Shown piece by piece: positions 42,832 through 52,972 of a stretch of DNA of 64,000 bases. Position 1 is the stretch's first letter. Each line of letters begins with the position of its first letter. The notes below the pieces were generated by a model. It saw only the letters and a list, made by a program, of their open reading frames with translations, did no database searches and had not been told where the DNA came from. Position numbers and translations under genes: made by a program. Origin of the DNA: an uncultured Pirellula sp. (GTDB taxonomy: Bacteria > Planctomycetota > Planctomycetia > Pirellulales > Pirellulaceae); assembly GCA_903858115.1 (NCBI GenBank), contig CAIOHR010000055.1:248001-312000 (forward strand). The letters run 5' to 3'.

Positions 42832-45078
42832 GTGACCCGCCCCGTACCTCTGCTGCATTCGCCAATAGTAGTCGCGCTAGGCATCGCGATGTCGATGGTA
42901 AGCGGAGAGTTGATGCTCGCACAATTGCCAGGGGTCTGCACATTGCCCGACGGTTCTTCGTGGTCGGGCCCAGCTGAATTTGAACGAGACGCAAGCAGAC
43001 CGTCGGAAATCGCTGCAAGACTGTCCTCAACGGATGGCCGTAATAGCCAGTTTTCGGAAATCGCAACAGATCCCCAGTTGGTACGACGATGGTTGCGCGG
43101 TGAGGTTGTTTCTAATCCAGTACCGTCCAAACATATCGCGTCGAACCCACAAGCTTCGGTCATCAATCGGTATGCGCCGCATTCCATTCCCATGACGAAG
43201 GATGGCTCAAAGAGTGCAATTCCGATTCACAGTTTGAGTCTTCGGCGTCTACCACAAGACGATCTTCTTGCGCCAATGGGAAACAATGATGCAACAAACC
43301 TTTTAGGAGCGAGCCCCCCGTCGTTTGCAGAGGGAGATGTGCTGTCGCAGATGGGACCTGATGCTCAACGAGAGAAAGAGCGGGCCGCAACGAAAACTGG
43401 TGACGCTGGCAAGCAAGCCGCGGTGGATCCTCACTGGGAAGTTTTTGCAAATGACAAATACCCATCCGCTATCAAATGTTCGAAGTGCCATCAGAAGATT
43501 TATGATGAATGGCGAGTTAGTAGCCATGCGTACGCGGCTGTCTCACCGATGTTCCATCGATTTGAACAAAAAGTAGCCGAGTTAACGCGCGGTACTTCCG
43601 GAACATTTTGCTTGAGGTGCCACGCACCTGTAGCGACTCAGGCAGATTTTCCTCGCGATGCATCTATCTTTAATGGCCCTATCGTTTTCCGAGAAGGAAT
43701 AACCTGCATTGCCTGCCATCGCATCATCGAACGCTACGGACGGGTGAATGGAGAGCGGCGCATCGAACTCGGAAGTGAGTACGATCCCGTTGTTGGGAAT
43801 ATTGGTGGGGATGGAGTCCAAGCAGTCATCGCTGACCGCGACAATTTCAAAGTCAAGATTGACCCCAACGACACGCGGCCTTTACAGCCAATTCACCAAG
43901 GCGCAATTCAGTTTGAGCAATTGTCGGATAGCTCTTTTTGTGCAGGCTGCCACCAAGTGGTGGTGCAGCCAGGTATCGCGCTTGAAATTGTCTATCAACA
44001 GTATCGACAAGGCCCAGCCTGCAAGAAAGGGGTTTCCTGTCAAGATTGCCATATGGGAGCCGTTCCCGGCAAACCGTTAGGATATACCTTTGGGGCGGCA
44101 GCGGAAGTCTCCGGAAAGACTATCAATACACAGAGAAAGCACTCGAACCATGTGTTTTACGGTCCAGCTTATCCAATTGCACATCCAGGGATCTTTCCTC
44201 ACAACGAAAAGTCCCTTCGATGGACGGCGGACCAATGGTTGCAGTTCGACCATCGTCAGGGATGGGGGACCGAACGTTTTGAGGCATTACTGGCAAGAGG
44301 TCAGATAGCAGCGACTTTTCCTCCTGGGTGGCAGATCGCGCAAGAAAGGCGCGACGCAAGAAAAGTGATCGAAGAAAATGAAAAGTTACTTGCCTATAAA
44401 CGACAAACAGCTCATGAAGTTTTAGAAAATGGTTCGAGAATCGACGGTCCGTTTTTTGCGTCGCCACCGCGCACCGGAGAGGATCTGAAGTTCTCTTATG
44501 TCGTTAGCAACAGTAGCGAAGGGCACAATATGCCCAGTGGCTCGCTGGGTGCTCAACCACAACTGTGGCTAAACGTTGTGCTTATTGGACCTAACGGAAA
44601 CCATCTGTGGGAGTCGGGGCATCTCGATAGCAATGGAGATATGTGTGACATACACTCTCTCGATGTTCGAGCTGGCAAGACAAGACGTGATGCGCAACTC
44701 GCAAACTTTCAAACAAAGTTTCTCATTACAAACGTCAAAGGAACCGAGCGAGAAATGTATTTGCCTGTCAATGTGGATATTGATCCTCTTCCTTTCTTTC
44801 GCCCAGGGACCGTACCCTATACCGTCCTCAACCATCCACCATTCATTCGAATGGAAGCGCATAGTATTGGTCCCTTGGATTCACGCACTCCTCGATACAG
44901 TATTCCTTCGGAGCTTATCCGCATGCCAGGAATCTATCGATTGAGTGTTCGATTGCGAAGCCGTGTCGAACCACCTTACTTTCTTTTGTTTTGCGACGGG
45001 ACGCCTGAGATGCTGACATCCCTCAATGAGGGTATTATCGATGTGCATCCGTACTCTACAGAATTCGTGGTGCGGTGA
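42832..45078 (+). CDS. Secreted multihaem c-type cytochrome (five CxxCH motifs)
   Basis: The 748-residue exported protein (signal peptide about 1-31) carries five c-type haem motifs within residues 216-407: CSKCH (216), CLRCH (260), CIACH (292), CAGCH (370) and CQDCH (403). The spacing and the HMGAV-type context after the last motif resemble the cytochrome c554-like multihaem group. A strand-rich domain of about 200 residues follows (530-748) and could be a binding module. The start is GTG 42832, the only sensible choice. Its TGA stop overlaps the ATG of the following barrel gene (TGATG), so the two are translated together. It probably moves electrons in the periplasm or at the surface. Confidence 0.88.
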   Translation: MTRPVPLLHSPIVVALGIAMSMVSGELMLAQLPGVCTLPDGSSWSGPAEFERDASRPSEIAARLSSTDGRNSQFSEIATDPQLVRRWLRGEVVSNPVPSKHIASNPQASVINRYAPHSIPMTKDGSKSAIPIHSLSLRRLPQDDLLAPMGNNDATNLLGASPPSFAEGDVLSQMGPDAQREKERAATKTGDAGKQAAVDPHWEVFANDKYPSAIKCSKCHQKIYDEWRVSSHAYAAVSPMFHRFEQKVAELTRGTSGTFCLRCHAPVATQADFPRDASIFNGPIVFREGITCIACHRIIERYGRVNGERRIELGSEYDPVVGNIGGDGVQAVIADRDNFKVKIDPNDTRPLQPIHQGAIQFEQLSDSSFCAGCHQVVVQPGIALEIVYQQYRQGPACKKGVSCQDCHMGAVPGKPLGYTFGAAAEVSGKTINTQRKHSNHVFYGPAYPIAHPGIFPHNEKSLRWTADQWLQFDHRQGWGTERFEALLARGQIAATFPPGWQIAQERRDARKVIEENEKLLAYKRQTAHEVLENGSRIDGPFFASPPRTGEDLKFSYVVSNSSEGHNMPSGSLGAQPQLWLNVVLIGPNGNHLWESGHLDSNGDMCDIHSLDVRAGKTRRDAQLANFQTKFLITNVKGTEREMYLPVNVDIDPLPFFRPGTVPYTVLNHPPFIRMEAHSIGPLDSRTPRYSIPSELIRMPGIYRLSVRLRSRVEPPYFLLFCDGTPEMLTSLNEGIIDVHPYSTEFVVR

Positions 45079-47195
45079 TGGGGATCGCAAATAGATCCCA
45101 CCGAGTGATATGGTTGACGCGGCCTGCAAGTCCATCCATCATTCGAGTTGCAGTAATGGTCGCTTGGAGTTGCACGTCCATCTTGTGTGCTCAAGCTCTA
45201 GGGCAAGAATCTTCTGTTCAGAATGTTAGCGGCGATTCACCTACCATACTTTTCATTAAGCAGCCAACGAATCGCCACGCGAGGACTTCCGCAATTCAAC
45301 AAAACATCCTTCAGCCCAAAACGACTGCTCGCCTTGTTAAGGTTCAAAGCGACGAAGCGATAGACGGCCAATTATCCAGCCAAGATCTTCTCGCACCAGC
45401 GCGGTTGCAAGCCCCCAACGAAAAAACTCCCTCGTTGGGAACCCCTTCTCCTTATGATGAAGTATTTCTTTTACCACCTACCCCAAACAGTATGAGGCGA
45501 TGGCCAATAGAAGATGGAGAAACACCGATTGTCAACCGATCGTTTGACTCCGCAGAGTTAAGTGGCTTGCTTTACCCGCCCCGCAACCCTTCGGAGCAAG
45601 GTTCTCTTTTTTCCGGTAAGGCGATAGACCAACCAATGATCTTTGCCGCAAATCCAGCATTCTATCCCGGTCTCCATGATCCCAATCCCGTTGCGGAAAA
45701 TCGCCCAACGCTTGCTCCGATTTCAACGCTTCCTGAACGCTTAGGCAATCGCTATAGACAATATCAACTCGCCAAGGAATTTCCGTATTCCTCTGTTCCT
45801 CAACCTGCATTGGGAAACTGTATTCTCGAGGTTCCGTATCGACCTGCCGACTTTGCGCCCATCCCTCATTGTCCGCAGCCACTTAATCCATGCCGAGAGA
45901 TTGAAACATACTTTGGAAAGTCACTCGTAGATACACAGCGCCCTTGGGTCGAATGGTGGCGTCCCTTTTATACGGGGGGTATGTATGATCCAGGCATACC
46001 GGTCTTTAGCGACGCCAATCTCCTAACTCCGTCGTTCTTGGTCTATGGGGATTACCGAACAGGTGTAGGTATCCATCGCGTCAATGGGCAAGACGTACGC
46101 AATTGGGCCCATCGCTTGAATCTCGACATGGATTTAAGGCTGACGGGAACGGAACGGTTTCATATGTTTACCGGACCGTTAGACCACAACGGTAGATTTA
46201 CTCGGCTTGACTTTGGCAACGCCCCTGTTGAGTTCGAGGAGGAACTAGACTTTCAATTGGATACCGCATTTTTTGAAGGGGACTTGGGGGCTATCACTGG
46301 TGGATTCCGCGGAACGGATGCACCATTTGACCTCCCGTTTACATGCGGATTGGTTCCATTGTTGTATCAGAACGGCATCTGGATGGAGGACGCGATTCTG
46401 GGATTTGCAGTCGGCTCGCCATGGAGAAATTCGAGGGAGTTAAACTGGTCCAACTACGAAGCAACATTCTTTGCTGGCTTCAATCAGGTGACGAGTCCTG
46501 CGTTCCAGAACGACAATAGCGCGGCTGCTGTTTTTGGAACTGCATGGTTCGTTGAAGCATACAGCGGCTACATTGAAATGGATTACGCCTATTTGGATGA
46601 TTTGGATAGCGTCGGTCGGTCGTATCACAATGCAGCCATCGCATACACACGACGTTATCTTGGTCGCATTTCGAATACGGTTCGATTGATTGGAAATGCA
46701 GGGCAGCGTGGACCTATCGCGGATCGCTCTGCAGATGGCGGATTGCTGGTCGTCGAGAATAGTCTCATTACATCCCAGCCCAGTACCTTTGTCCCTTATT
46801 GCAACGTTTTCCTGGGCAATGGAAGACCTCAGAGTGTGGCGAGAGCAGGAAACTCAGGTGATATTCTTCGCAATACGGGGATCAACTACGAGGCAGATGG
46901 ACTGACGGGGTACCCAACCCTGGCTGCAACTGGAGCCAACTCGTATGGCGGAGCTGTTGGGATCAATAGGCTGGGGGCCGATTTCAGAAGCCAGTTTATC
47001 GCGGAATTTGCTGCGCTAGATACGTACGGCGACCCTGCGATCAGCGGAATTGCTGGCCCGCAATATGCGATTGGGTCGCGATATCAGCGCGCGATCAATA
47101 ACCGAAGCCTGTGGCGAGTCGACTTTATCAATGGTTGGTTGGATGATGCTCCGGACATTTACGGTACGAGAGCCGAATTCCGCTGGAAGTTCTAG
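45078..47195 (+). CDS. Outer-membrane beta-barrel-like protein coupled to the cytochrome gene
   Basis: The 705-residue product has a signal peptide (about 1-43, ending LGQES) and then a Pro- and Gln-rich region. From about residue 290 it has alternating strand-like segments rich in aromatic residues (for example WVEWWRPFYTGGMYDPGIP, LTPSFLVYGDYRTGVGIHRV, AFFEGDLGAITGG). It ends in RAEFRWKF, with a terminal Phe as is normal for outer-membrane barrels. I recognise it only as a planctomycete porin-like protein. The ATG at 45078 overlaps the cytochrome stop. A porin-like role with the cytochrome is inference. Confidence 0.72.
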   Translation: MGIANRSHRVIWLTRPASPSIIRVAVMVAWSCTSILCAQALGQESSVQNVSGDSPTILFIKQPTNRHARTSAIQQNILQPKTTARLVKVQSDEAIDGQLSSQDLLAPARLQAPNEKTPSLGTPSPYDEVFLLPPTPNSMRRWPIEDGETPIVNRSFDSAELSGLLYPPRNPSEQGSLFSGKAIDQPMIFAANPAFYPGLHDPNPVAENRPTLAPISTLPERLGNRYRQYQLAKEFPYSSVPQPALGNCILEVPYRPADFAPIPHCPQPLNPCREIETYFGKSLVDTQRPWVEWWRPFYTGGMYDPGIPVFSDANLLTPSFLVYGDYRTGVGIHRVNGQDVRNWAHRLNLDMDLRLTGTERFHMFTGPLDHNGRFTRLDFGNAPVEFEEELDFQLDTAFFEGDLGAITGGFRGTDAPFDLPFTCGLVPLLYQNGIWMEDAILGFAVGSPWRNSRELNWSNYEATFFAGFNQVTSPAFQNDNSAAAVFGTAWFVEAYSGYIEMDYAYLDDLDSVGRSYHNAAIAYTRRYLGRISNTVRLIGNAGQRGPIADRSADGGLLVVENSLITSQPSTFVPYCNVFLGNGRPQSVARAGNSGDILRNTGINYEADGLTGYPTLAATGANSYGGAVGINRLGADFRSQFIAEFAALDTYGDPAISGIAGPQYAIGSRYQRAINNRSLWRVDFINGWLDDAPDIYGTRAEFRWKF

Positions 47196-47256
47196 CTGTT
47201 GTCATCTACTTTAGAGTCGTTTTGTTCCAGTATCCCGGGATCGTTCTATCGAAATC

Positions 47257-48216
47257 ATGACTCAACTAGTTCACGAGTGTTCCAAGAAGATCATTGCGAA
47301 CGTAGAAAAAGCAATCGTTGGCAAACGAAAACAGCTTGTTCTTTCGCTTGTATCTTGGTTTTCGGGAGGTCACATTCTTTTGGAGGATGTGCCTGGGGTT
47401 GCAAAAACGATGCTTGCTCGCGCTTTGGCTGCGAGCGTGGGGTGTCGATTTAAGCGAGTGCAATGCACACCCGATCTGCTACCCAGTGACATTACAGGCG
47501 CATCCATCTTCAATCAGAAGACCGGTGACTTTGAGTTTCGGGAAGGGCCGCTTTTCACCAACATACTGTTGGCAGATGAGATCAATCGAACGACACCTCG
47601 CGCGCAATCTTCGTTGTTAGAAGCGATGGCAGAGGCGAATGCAAGCATCGACGGTGTCACCCACAAACTACCAATGCCATTCTTGGTGATCGCAACCCAA
47701 AACCCGATCGATCATGAGGGAACATTTCCATTACCAGAGGCCCAGTTGGACCGATTCTTCATGAAGTTCTCTCTTGGTTACCCGTCGATGGAAGATGAAA
47801 TGCGAATGCTGCAACTGCTGGAACGAGAACACCCTATTCATTCGTTGACGCCAGTGGTTAGCACGGAAGAGATCGTTGTCGCGCAACAACAGGTTCGATC
47901 TGTGTACGTCGACGTCAAAGTCAAGCAGTATATGTTGCAGATTGTTCATGAGACACGGTCCCATTCGGATTTGGCACTCGGGGGTGGGCCGCGGGCGACG
48001 ATTGCATTGTTCCGGGCCTCCCAAGCGATGGCAGCCATTCGAGGACGAAACTATGTCCAACCGGACGACGTAAAAAAGATCATTGCCCCAGTGATGGCGC
48101 ATCGATTGATTCTGCGTCCGGAGAGTCGGCTGAGAAAACTTACGAGTGACACGGTATTGGATGGTATCGTCGCGGAGATCGCGGTTCCGACCCTCGAAGA
48201 AGGGCAGGCAGGTTGA
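47257..48216 (+). CDS. MoxR-family AAA+ ATPase
   Basis: MoxR ATPases act as chaperones that help mature or insert cofactors into target complexes, usually with a vWA/DUF58 partner. The 319-residue protein has Walker A in EDVPGVAKT (43-51), Walker B ILLADEIN (103-110), the MoxR-specific DEINRTTPRAQSSLLEAM and the sensor region ATQNPIDHEGTFPLPEAQLDRF. It follows the barrel gene by 61 bases and precedes the aldo/keto reductase by three bases. No DUF58 gene is next to it, which is unusual. Confidence 0.94.
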   Translation: MTQLVHECSKKIIANVEKAIVGKRKQLVLSLVSWFSGGHILLEDVPGVAKTMLARALAASVGCRFKRVQCTPDLLPSDITGASIFNQKTGDFEFREGPLFTNILLADEINRTTPRAQSSLLEAMAEANASIDGVTHKLPMPFLVIATQNPIDHEGTFPLPEAQLDRFFMKFSLGYPSMEDEMRMLQLLEREHPIHSLTPVVSTEEIVVAQQQVRSVYVDVKVKQYMLQIVHETRSHSDLALGGGPRATIALFRASQAMAAIRGRNYVQPDDVKKIIAPVMAHRLILRPESRLRKLTSDTVLDGIVAEIAVPTLEEGQAG

Positions 48217-48219
48217 TTC

Positions 48220-49173
48220 ATGGATACCGTTCATTACCGAACTTGGATCGGAAAGCCTGAATGCGATGTTAGTCGTGTTTCTTTAGGATGCTGGCCGATG
48301 GCGGGTATAACTTCCCTGAACGTAACGGACGAGAATTCGGTGGCGACGATACAGGAAGCGATCGATAGTGGCATTGATTTTTTAGATACCGCTTACTCCT
48401 ATGGTTACGACGGGCGAAGCGACCGTGTCATCGCAAAGGCGTTGCGAGGAAGAAGATCGACCGTAAAGATCGCTCACAAAGTAGGCCAATCCTGGAACGA
48501 ACGCAGAGAGCGAGTCGTGGACGGACGCCCCGCAACTCTTCTCAAGCATGCGAAGGAATGTTTGCGTCGATTAGATACGGACTATGTCGATCTCATGTAT
48601 CTACACTCTCCCGACCCTCAGATATCTCTATCAGAATCGGCAAGTGCCATCCAAGAAATTGTCAATCGGGGTTGGGCTAGATTCGCGGGTGTGTGTAACG
48701 TCAATGGTCCACAATCAATCGAGTTCATGGCACATTGTCAAACCTCGGCTATTCAAATTCCGTTCAACATGTTTCAGCAGCATGCGTTCCGTGAGTTGCT
48801 GCCGATTGTTGAGAATCGCAACATAAGGTTGGTATGCTATTGGGTTTACATGAAAGGGCTATTGGCGGGTCATTTCGAACGGAACCATCAGTTCAACCCC
48901 AATGACAAAAGGCTCACGTACGACATTTATCGCGGGGATGCTTGGGAGCGTGCTCAGAATTTGTTAGATGTCTTGCGGGCTATAGCTTTCTCGAAGAATT
49001 GCACCGTTAGTCATGTTGTGATGGCATGGACACTTTTGCAACCTCAGATGGATGTGGCCCTCGTAGGCGCCAAGACTCCGATGCAGATTTCGGAAACAGT
49101 GGGCGTCATGCGTGTCCAACTCAGTACCGAGGAAATGGCTCGGATCGATGATGGCATAAAAGCGCACGGGTAA
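48220..49173 (+). CDS. Aldo/keto reductase
   Basis: A cytoplasmic NADPH-dependent reductase of 317 residues acting on aldehydes or ketones. The TIM-barrel catalytic set is visible: FLDTAYSYG (Asp56 and Tyr59/Tyr61), KIAHKVGQ (Lys87) and LMYLHSPDP (His). The C-terminal NADP loop reads VALVGAKTPMQI. It begins three bases after the MoxR stop codon and ends in front of a strong terminator. A link to the MoxR ATPase is only positional. Confidence 0.92.
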   Translation: MDTVHYRTWIGKPECDVSRVSLGCWPMAGITSLNVTDENSVATIQEAIDSGIDFLDTAYSYGYDGRSDRVIAKALRGRRSTVKIAHKVGQSWNERRERVVDGRPATLLKHAKECLRRLDTDYVDLMYLHSPDPQISLSESASAIQEIVNRGWARFAGVCNVNGPQSIEFMAHCQTSAIQIPFNMFQQHAFRELLPIVENRNIRLVCYWVYMKGLLAGHFERNHQFNPNDKRLTYDIYRGDAWERAQNLLDVLRAIAFSKNCTVSHVVMAWTLLQPQMDVALVGAKTPMQISETVGVMRVQLSTEEMARIDDGIKAHG

Positions 49174-49183
49174 TACCAATAAA

Positions 49184-49208
49184 AAAAGGCACATCAAATG
49201 TGCCTTTT
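49184..49208. terminator. Bidirectional intrinsic terminator
   Basis: AAAAGGCACAT (49184-49194) pairs with ATGTGCCTTTT (49198-49208) over 11 base pairs around the loop CAA. A run of A residues precedes it and T residues follow, so it should stop transcription from both sides. It lies between the convergent aldo/keto reductase and DUF1598-like genes. Confidence 0.9.
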
Positions 49209-49272
49209 AAGTCTTTAGTCGGATCGATTGTATTGAATCAGCAAACGGTTTTTGGCTGATTCATCTCGGACC

Positions 49273-50730
49273 TTATTGCCAAATTCGGCTCTCTTCTGCC
49301 CATTGTTTACCTTGTGGAGAGACGCTCAACTCGTCGCTTGTTTTGGCTGTTGCAGCCACTTGCCACGAGTCGACCATGACACCACCACTTGCGGAGACAA
49401 CGAACCCTTGAGCGGCCCGGACGAAGCTGCATTGAGGATCCAACGACGTCGGAAATGCGACTTGACTTAGAGTCGGTTGAGCATTGTCTCCCATGCATGC
49501 GGATAGGTCGCAGCCAGCCAACTCTTGGAGGCCGTTGGATTGGATGATCGCTGCCACGACGCACAGGTCCATGATATTGCGAAGTTCACCGAACACAGGA
49601 TCCTTCACGGACAGCTCCTCGAGTTTCGAAGTAAAGGTGTCGGCCCATTTCTTCGCGACAGGATCGGCTTTCCCTTTTTGCGAGACGGATCCATCGGCTG
49701 CAATTTGCTCTTCTTCAGTCAACGTCTTGATTCCGCGTCCAGTAATCTTCCACGCGAGTCGATCGGCACTATGCTCGATCGAGGAGTAGTCGCAAGTCAT
49801 CCACCAACGCGATTGAACATTGCGACCTTTGGATTGAACCATCATGTCGAGGTAGCTAGGGAGTCCGTCAACGGGGGCCTTTTCCAAGTTCATGCCGTAC
49901 AACTTCATTTTGTAATCTGCAGTTAAGATGACGCGAGCCATGCGAGTGTTGGCCGAGACTCCTTGCAGTTTCACCTGTTGAGGTCCGAATGCATCGCGCA
50001 TCGCGGTTTCCAACGATTGCCAATTGGATTGGTTGGCAGTTATCTTGACCTGGGACAGGAGCTTTCGCAGCCGAACAGTTCCTTCTTCGGTAGGGTCGAT
50101 AGATACCGAGATACCTGTCTTTCGAGCCGAATCTACAGTCCGCATCGCATTCAATAAGTCATCGAGCGTAACGATAGGGCGTCCTGACTTGATACCAACA
50201 ATCGTTCCGTTCGGACCGACGGTCCAAGGCTCTGCGGGACCGGCAATCACGATGTCGTTTCGTTCGGGATAGACGAACACATTCGAGACACGTGTGAGTC
50301 CGCCCAGGTAGGAAACTTCCTCGGGCAATGGTTTCTGTGTTTTCTGGCTCTCCAAAACGATTTGTTGGATCTTTTTGAGAGAAACAAGTCTTTGGTTTGC
50401 AGGGGTCTTCAGTTCTCCTTGAGGCCCGACCATCGACCTTCTAGCCTCTTCGAGAGCTTCGTCCTGTTCCTGGACTGACAATGCACGAAGGACACCGTTT
50501 GCGTCAACTTTGACACCACCAACGCGGTTTCCTAGATTAAAACCGTTGTTGTTGAAGTTTCCATTATTATTGTTGTTATTGTTGTTCCCGCCGCCACCGC
50601 CACCGCCCTGCCCCAACGCGACCCCTCCGACGAAAAGAGTTGTTGCGAAAACGGATGCAATTCCAAACTTTCGAAGTAAACATGCATCCGACGCTTCTCG
50701 ACGAAACGAGAAAAAACTTCGAAACAACAT
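49273..50730 (-). CDS. Secreted DUF1598-like protein with Gly/Asn tract
   Basis: The 485-residue exported protein resembles the DUF1598 family found mainly in planctomycetes; its function is unknown. The N-terminus is a signal peptide (LRKFGIASVFATTLFVGGVALGQ, written as LRKFGIASVFATTLF and VGGVALGQ). It is followed at once by a run of seven Gly, eight Asn and further Gly/Asn/Phe residues, a flexible linker. The body (about 90-485) contains conserved-looking PERNDIVIAGPAEPW and GRPIVTLDDLL. ATG 50730 is chosen over TTG 50790 because it places the signal peptide nearer the start. It is convergent with the aldo/keto reductase. Confidence 0.8.
   Translation of the reverse strand: MLFRSFFSFRREASDACLLRKFGIASVFATTLFVGGVALGQGGGGGGGNNNNNNNNGNFNNNGFNLGNRVGGVKVDANGVLRALSVQEQDEALEEARRSMVGPQGELKTPANQRLVSLKKIQQIVLESQKTQKPLPEEVSYLGGLTRVSNVFVYPERNDIVIAGPAEPWTVGPNGTIVGIKSGRPIVTLDDLLNAMRTVDSARKTGISVSIDPTEEGTVRLRKLLSQVKITANQSNWQSLETAMRDAFGPQQVKLQGVSANTRMARVILTADYKMKLYGMNLEKAPVDGLPSYLDMMVQSKGRNVQSRWWMTCDYSSIEHSADRLAWKITGRGIKTLTEEEQIAADGSVSQKGKADPVAKKWADTFTSKLEELSVKDPVFGELRNIMDLCVVAAIIQSNGLQELAGCDLSACMGDNAQPTLSQVAFPTSLDPQCSFVRAAQGFVVSASGGVMVDSWQVAATAKTSDELSVSPQGKQWAEESRIWQ
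50541..50608. repeat. Low-complexity tract encoding poly-Gly/poly-Asn
   Basis: A triplet-rich stretch, (GTT/ATT)n followed by (CCG/CCA)n on the plus strand, lies inside the DUF1598-like gene and encodes its Gly/Asn linker. Such tracts are prone to slippage in steps of three. Confidence 0.9.
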
Positions 50731-50923
50731 AGTCGAAACTCCAATGATAGGTGCAAAATTCGAACGAGAACCGATGAAGTGAAAAGCCAATTAGTACGAA
50801 GATCCAAATGCGATTAGGAGCTATATGGATCCAAAGGTACACTAAGACCTTAGGACACAGAAGCTCGCCGTGGCTCTTCGACCTCGAAATAACTACCTCT
50901 AGATTAGTTTCTGGCACAACCAG

Positions 50924-52972
50924 ATGCAACAAGACAATAGTTCGGCATACCTCATTATTCGACAAGGAACCCGTTGGACAGACGTTTTTCGTCTCGAAGC
51001 AGGCCGTCCATTGATTATAGGGCGGGCTTCCTCGAACGAGATTCCCATTGCCGATGAACGATCCAGTCGCCGACACGCCGAGGTCTATTTTGAGGAAGGA
51101 TGGAAGGTTCGAGACCTCGGCTCTCGCAATGGCACAATCGTCGACGGAACCCGAATTTCCGAGCCAACCGCACTTTTTTCAGGAAATGTAGTCACCGTCG
51201 CCTCATGTCGGATGACTTTTACACACTCTTTGGACGAAGTATCACCGCCCCTCGAAATAGAGGATTCTGGACATGAAACAACCAGAGCGAACGATGTCGA
51301 TTCAGCATCGATAGTCCACCGCCAGTCGAAATCGGCAATCCTCGCCCCCGAAAAGTTTCAGGTTTCGGAAAAATCGGCAAAATCTGGAAAACCCATGGCA
51401 GGCGGGCTGGAATCCAAGCGAGCACCGGCACTTGAATTGTTGCAACTGGCATTCGAGCTTGCTGGAGAAACAAACTTGAATCGTGGGTGCGAGCTTGCGA
51501 TTATGCGATTACTGGATGCGACGGGCACTCAAACGGCTGGAGTGCTCCGCATCGAAACCGGTCGAAACGGAATCAAAAACCGTATTGTTCTCGCCGCGGT
51601 ACAAAAAGCAGGCAAAGCTTATCATCCGGTTTCGGACACGTTGGCAGCGAATGTACTCAAGGACAATTCAGCTTTGCTAGCCCGCAACATACACGACACT
51701 ACTCTCGCTGGAAACAGTACTACTCTCGCTGGGGACATTAGTACGTCCACCAGTGTGCAATCTAGTCAGATGCATTCCACGTCGAGTGTCATTCTCGCGC
51801 CCATCCTTCACGAACACAAATGCCTTGGAATGGTTCATTTGTACAGCCGGGTTGGAGAACCCGATTTAACTCCAGACAATTTGGAGGTCGCGTTGGCCGT
51901 GTCGGAGGTGCTTTCGACCTTCTTTATCAATTGCGAACGACAACAAGCCCTGGAAAGCAAACTCAAGAATTCACGTAGTCGCATTTCAGAACTGGAACAA
52001 CAATTGGGGCAAGCCGACGATTGGATTGGCTTGTCCGCGACGATGCAGCGCGTGCGCGATCAAGTCCAACGCATCGGTCCTACCCAAGCGACCGTTTTGC
52101 TGCGAGGCGAAAGCGGGGCCGGCAAAGAAGTGGTTGCGAGGGCCATCCATCAATGTAGTGCGCGTGCCAACGGTCCGTTCGTTCCACTCAATTGCGCAGC
52201 CTTGACGGCTACCTTGCTGGAAAGCGAACTCTTTGGTCATGAAAAGGGAGCCTTTACCGGCGCAACCGAACGCAAGATCGGAAAGTTTGAGCAAGCCCAT
52301 ACGGGGACAATCATGCTCGATGAGTTGGGAGAAATGAGCATGGAGATCCAGGCAAAGTTTCTTCGCGTGCTCGAAGGAAAACCGTTTGAGCGAGTTGGGG
52401 GAAGCAAACCCATTCAAGTGGACGTACGAGTTATCGCTGCCACGAACAAAGATCTTGAACAAGCGGTCAAGGAAGGCCAATTCCGGAGCGACCTTTACTT
52501 TCGGCTTCGGGTCATCGAACTTCGTATCCCCTCCCTGCGGGAAAGGACAGAGGACATCATGCAGATTGCTACTCATTTCCTCGATCAATTTCGTGCCAGG
52601 TCCGGTCATGGCCCGACGGGGTTCAGCCAAAGGGCTCAAGCGGCCATGTTGGCGTATCATTGGCCAGGCAATGTTCGCGAGCTTCGTAATTCTGTAGAAA
52701 GAGCCTATGTTTTGGCAACAGGTGCATTGGCGGAGCCTGAGGACCTAGCTCTTTCTCATCTGGAAATCCCTGGTATCTCGTTTTCCCAAGCCCAGTCGCC
52801 CCCTCTCTCGTCGGTCTATCGGGAAAGGACGCTCGAGGATGTAGAACAAGAGCATATTGCCGCCACGTTAGAATTCACGGGTGGACAAAAGAACCGAGCT
52901 GCGGCTATCCTCGGCATCGAACGTTCTACCTTGGATAGAAAACTCAAACGAAACAAGAACGAACCTGGATGA
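50924..52972 (+). CDS. FHA-GAF-sigma54 activator protein
   Basis: A 682-residue transcription activator for sigma54 promoters. It has an FHA domain for phosphothreonine binding (about 27-100, with [22 protein letters not shown] around residues 33-54 and GSRNGT at 66-71), a GAF sensor domain (about 175-335), a short coiled coil (345-365), the AAA+ domain with Walker A GESGAGKE (395-402), the sigma54-contact loop GAFTGA (442-447) and Walker B MLDELGE (464-470), and a Fis-type helix-turn-helix (about 645-676). It thus links Ser/Thr phosphorylation to transcription. Its TGA overlaps the next start (ATGA). Confidence 0.96.
   Translation: MQQDNSSAYLIIRQGTRWTDVFRLEAGRPLIIGRASSNEIPIADERSSRRHAEVYFEEGWKVRDLGSRNGTIVDGTRISEPTALFSGNVVTVASCRMTFTHSLDEVSPPLEIEDSGHETTRANDVDSASIVHRQSKSAILAPEKFQVSEKSAKSGKPMAGGLESKRAPALELLQLAFELAGETNLNRGCELAIMRLLDATGTQTAGVLRIETGRNGIKNRIVLAAVQKAGKAYHPVSDTLAANVLKDNSALLARNIHDTTLAGNSTTLAGDISTSTSVQSSQMHSTSSVILAPILHEHKCLGMVHLYSRVGEPDLTPDNLEVALAVSEVLSTFFINCERQQALESKLKNSRSRISELEQQLGQADDWIGLSATMQRVRDQVQRIGPTQATVLLRGESGAGKEVVARAIHQCSARANGPFVPLNCAALTATLLESELFGHEKGAFTGATERKIGKFEQAHTGTIMLDELGEMSMEIQAKFLRVLEGKPFERVGGSKPIQVDVRVIAATNKDLEQAVKEGQFRSDLYFRLRVIELRIPSLRERTEDIMQIATHFLDQFRARSGHGPTGFSQRAQAAMLAYHWPGNVRELRNSVERAYVLATGALAEPEDLALSHLEIPGISFSQAQSPPLSSVYRERTLEDVEQEHIAATLEFTGGQKNRAAAILGIERSTLDRKLKRNKNEPG
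51698..51739. repeat. In-frame 21-bp near-tandem duplication within the GAF region
   Basis: Two consecutive 21-base units (51698-51718 and 51719-51739) encode TTLAGNS and TTLAGDI. The shared first part is identical. Because the unit is a multiple of three, the reading frame is kept. It is the same size as the noncoding duplications listed near stop codons. Confidence 0.75.

Noticed and set aside
42832..47195. Calling the cytochrome-barrel pair an MtrAB system
   Set aside because: MtrA-type cytochromes have about ten haems and a compact fold; this one has five motifs plus a large strand-rich domain, so only the general idea is kept as a finding.
51986..52660. 224-residue open frame on the minus strand
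   Set aside because: Antisense to the AAA+ domain of the sigma54 activator, with no recognisable motif.
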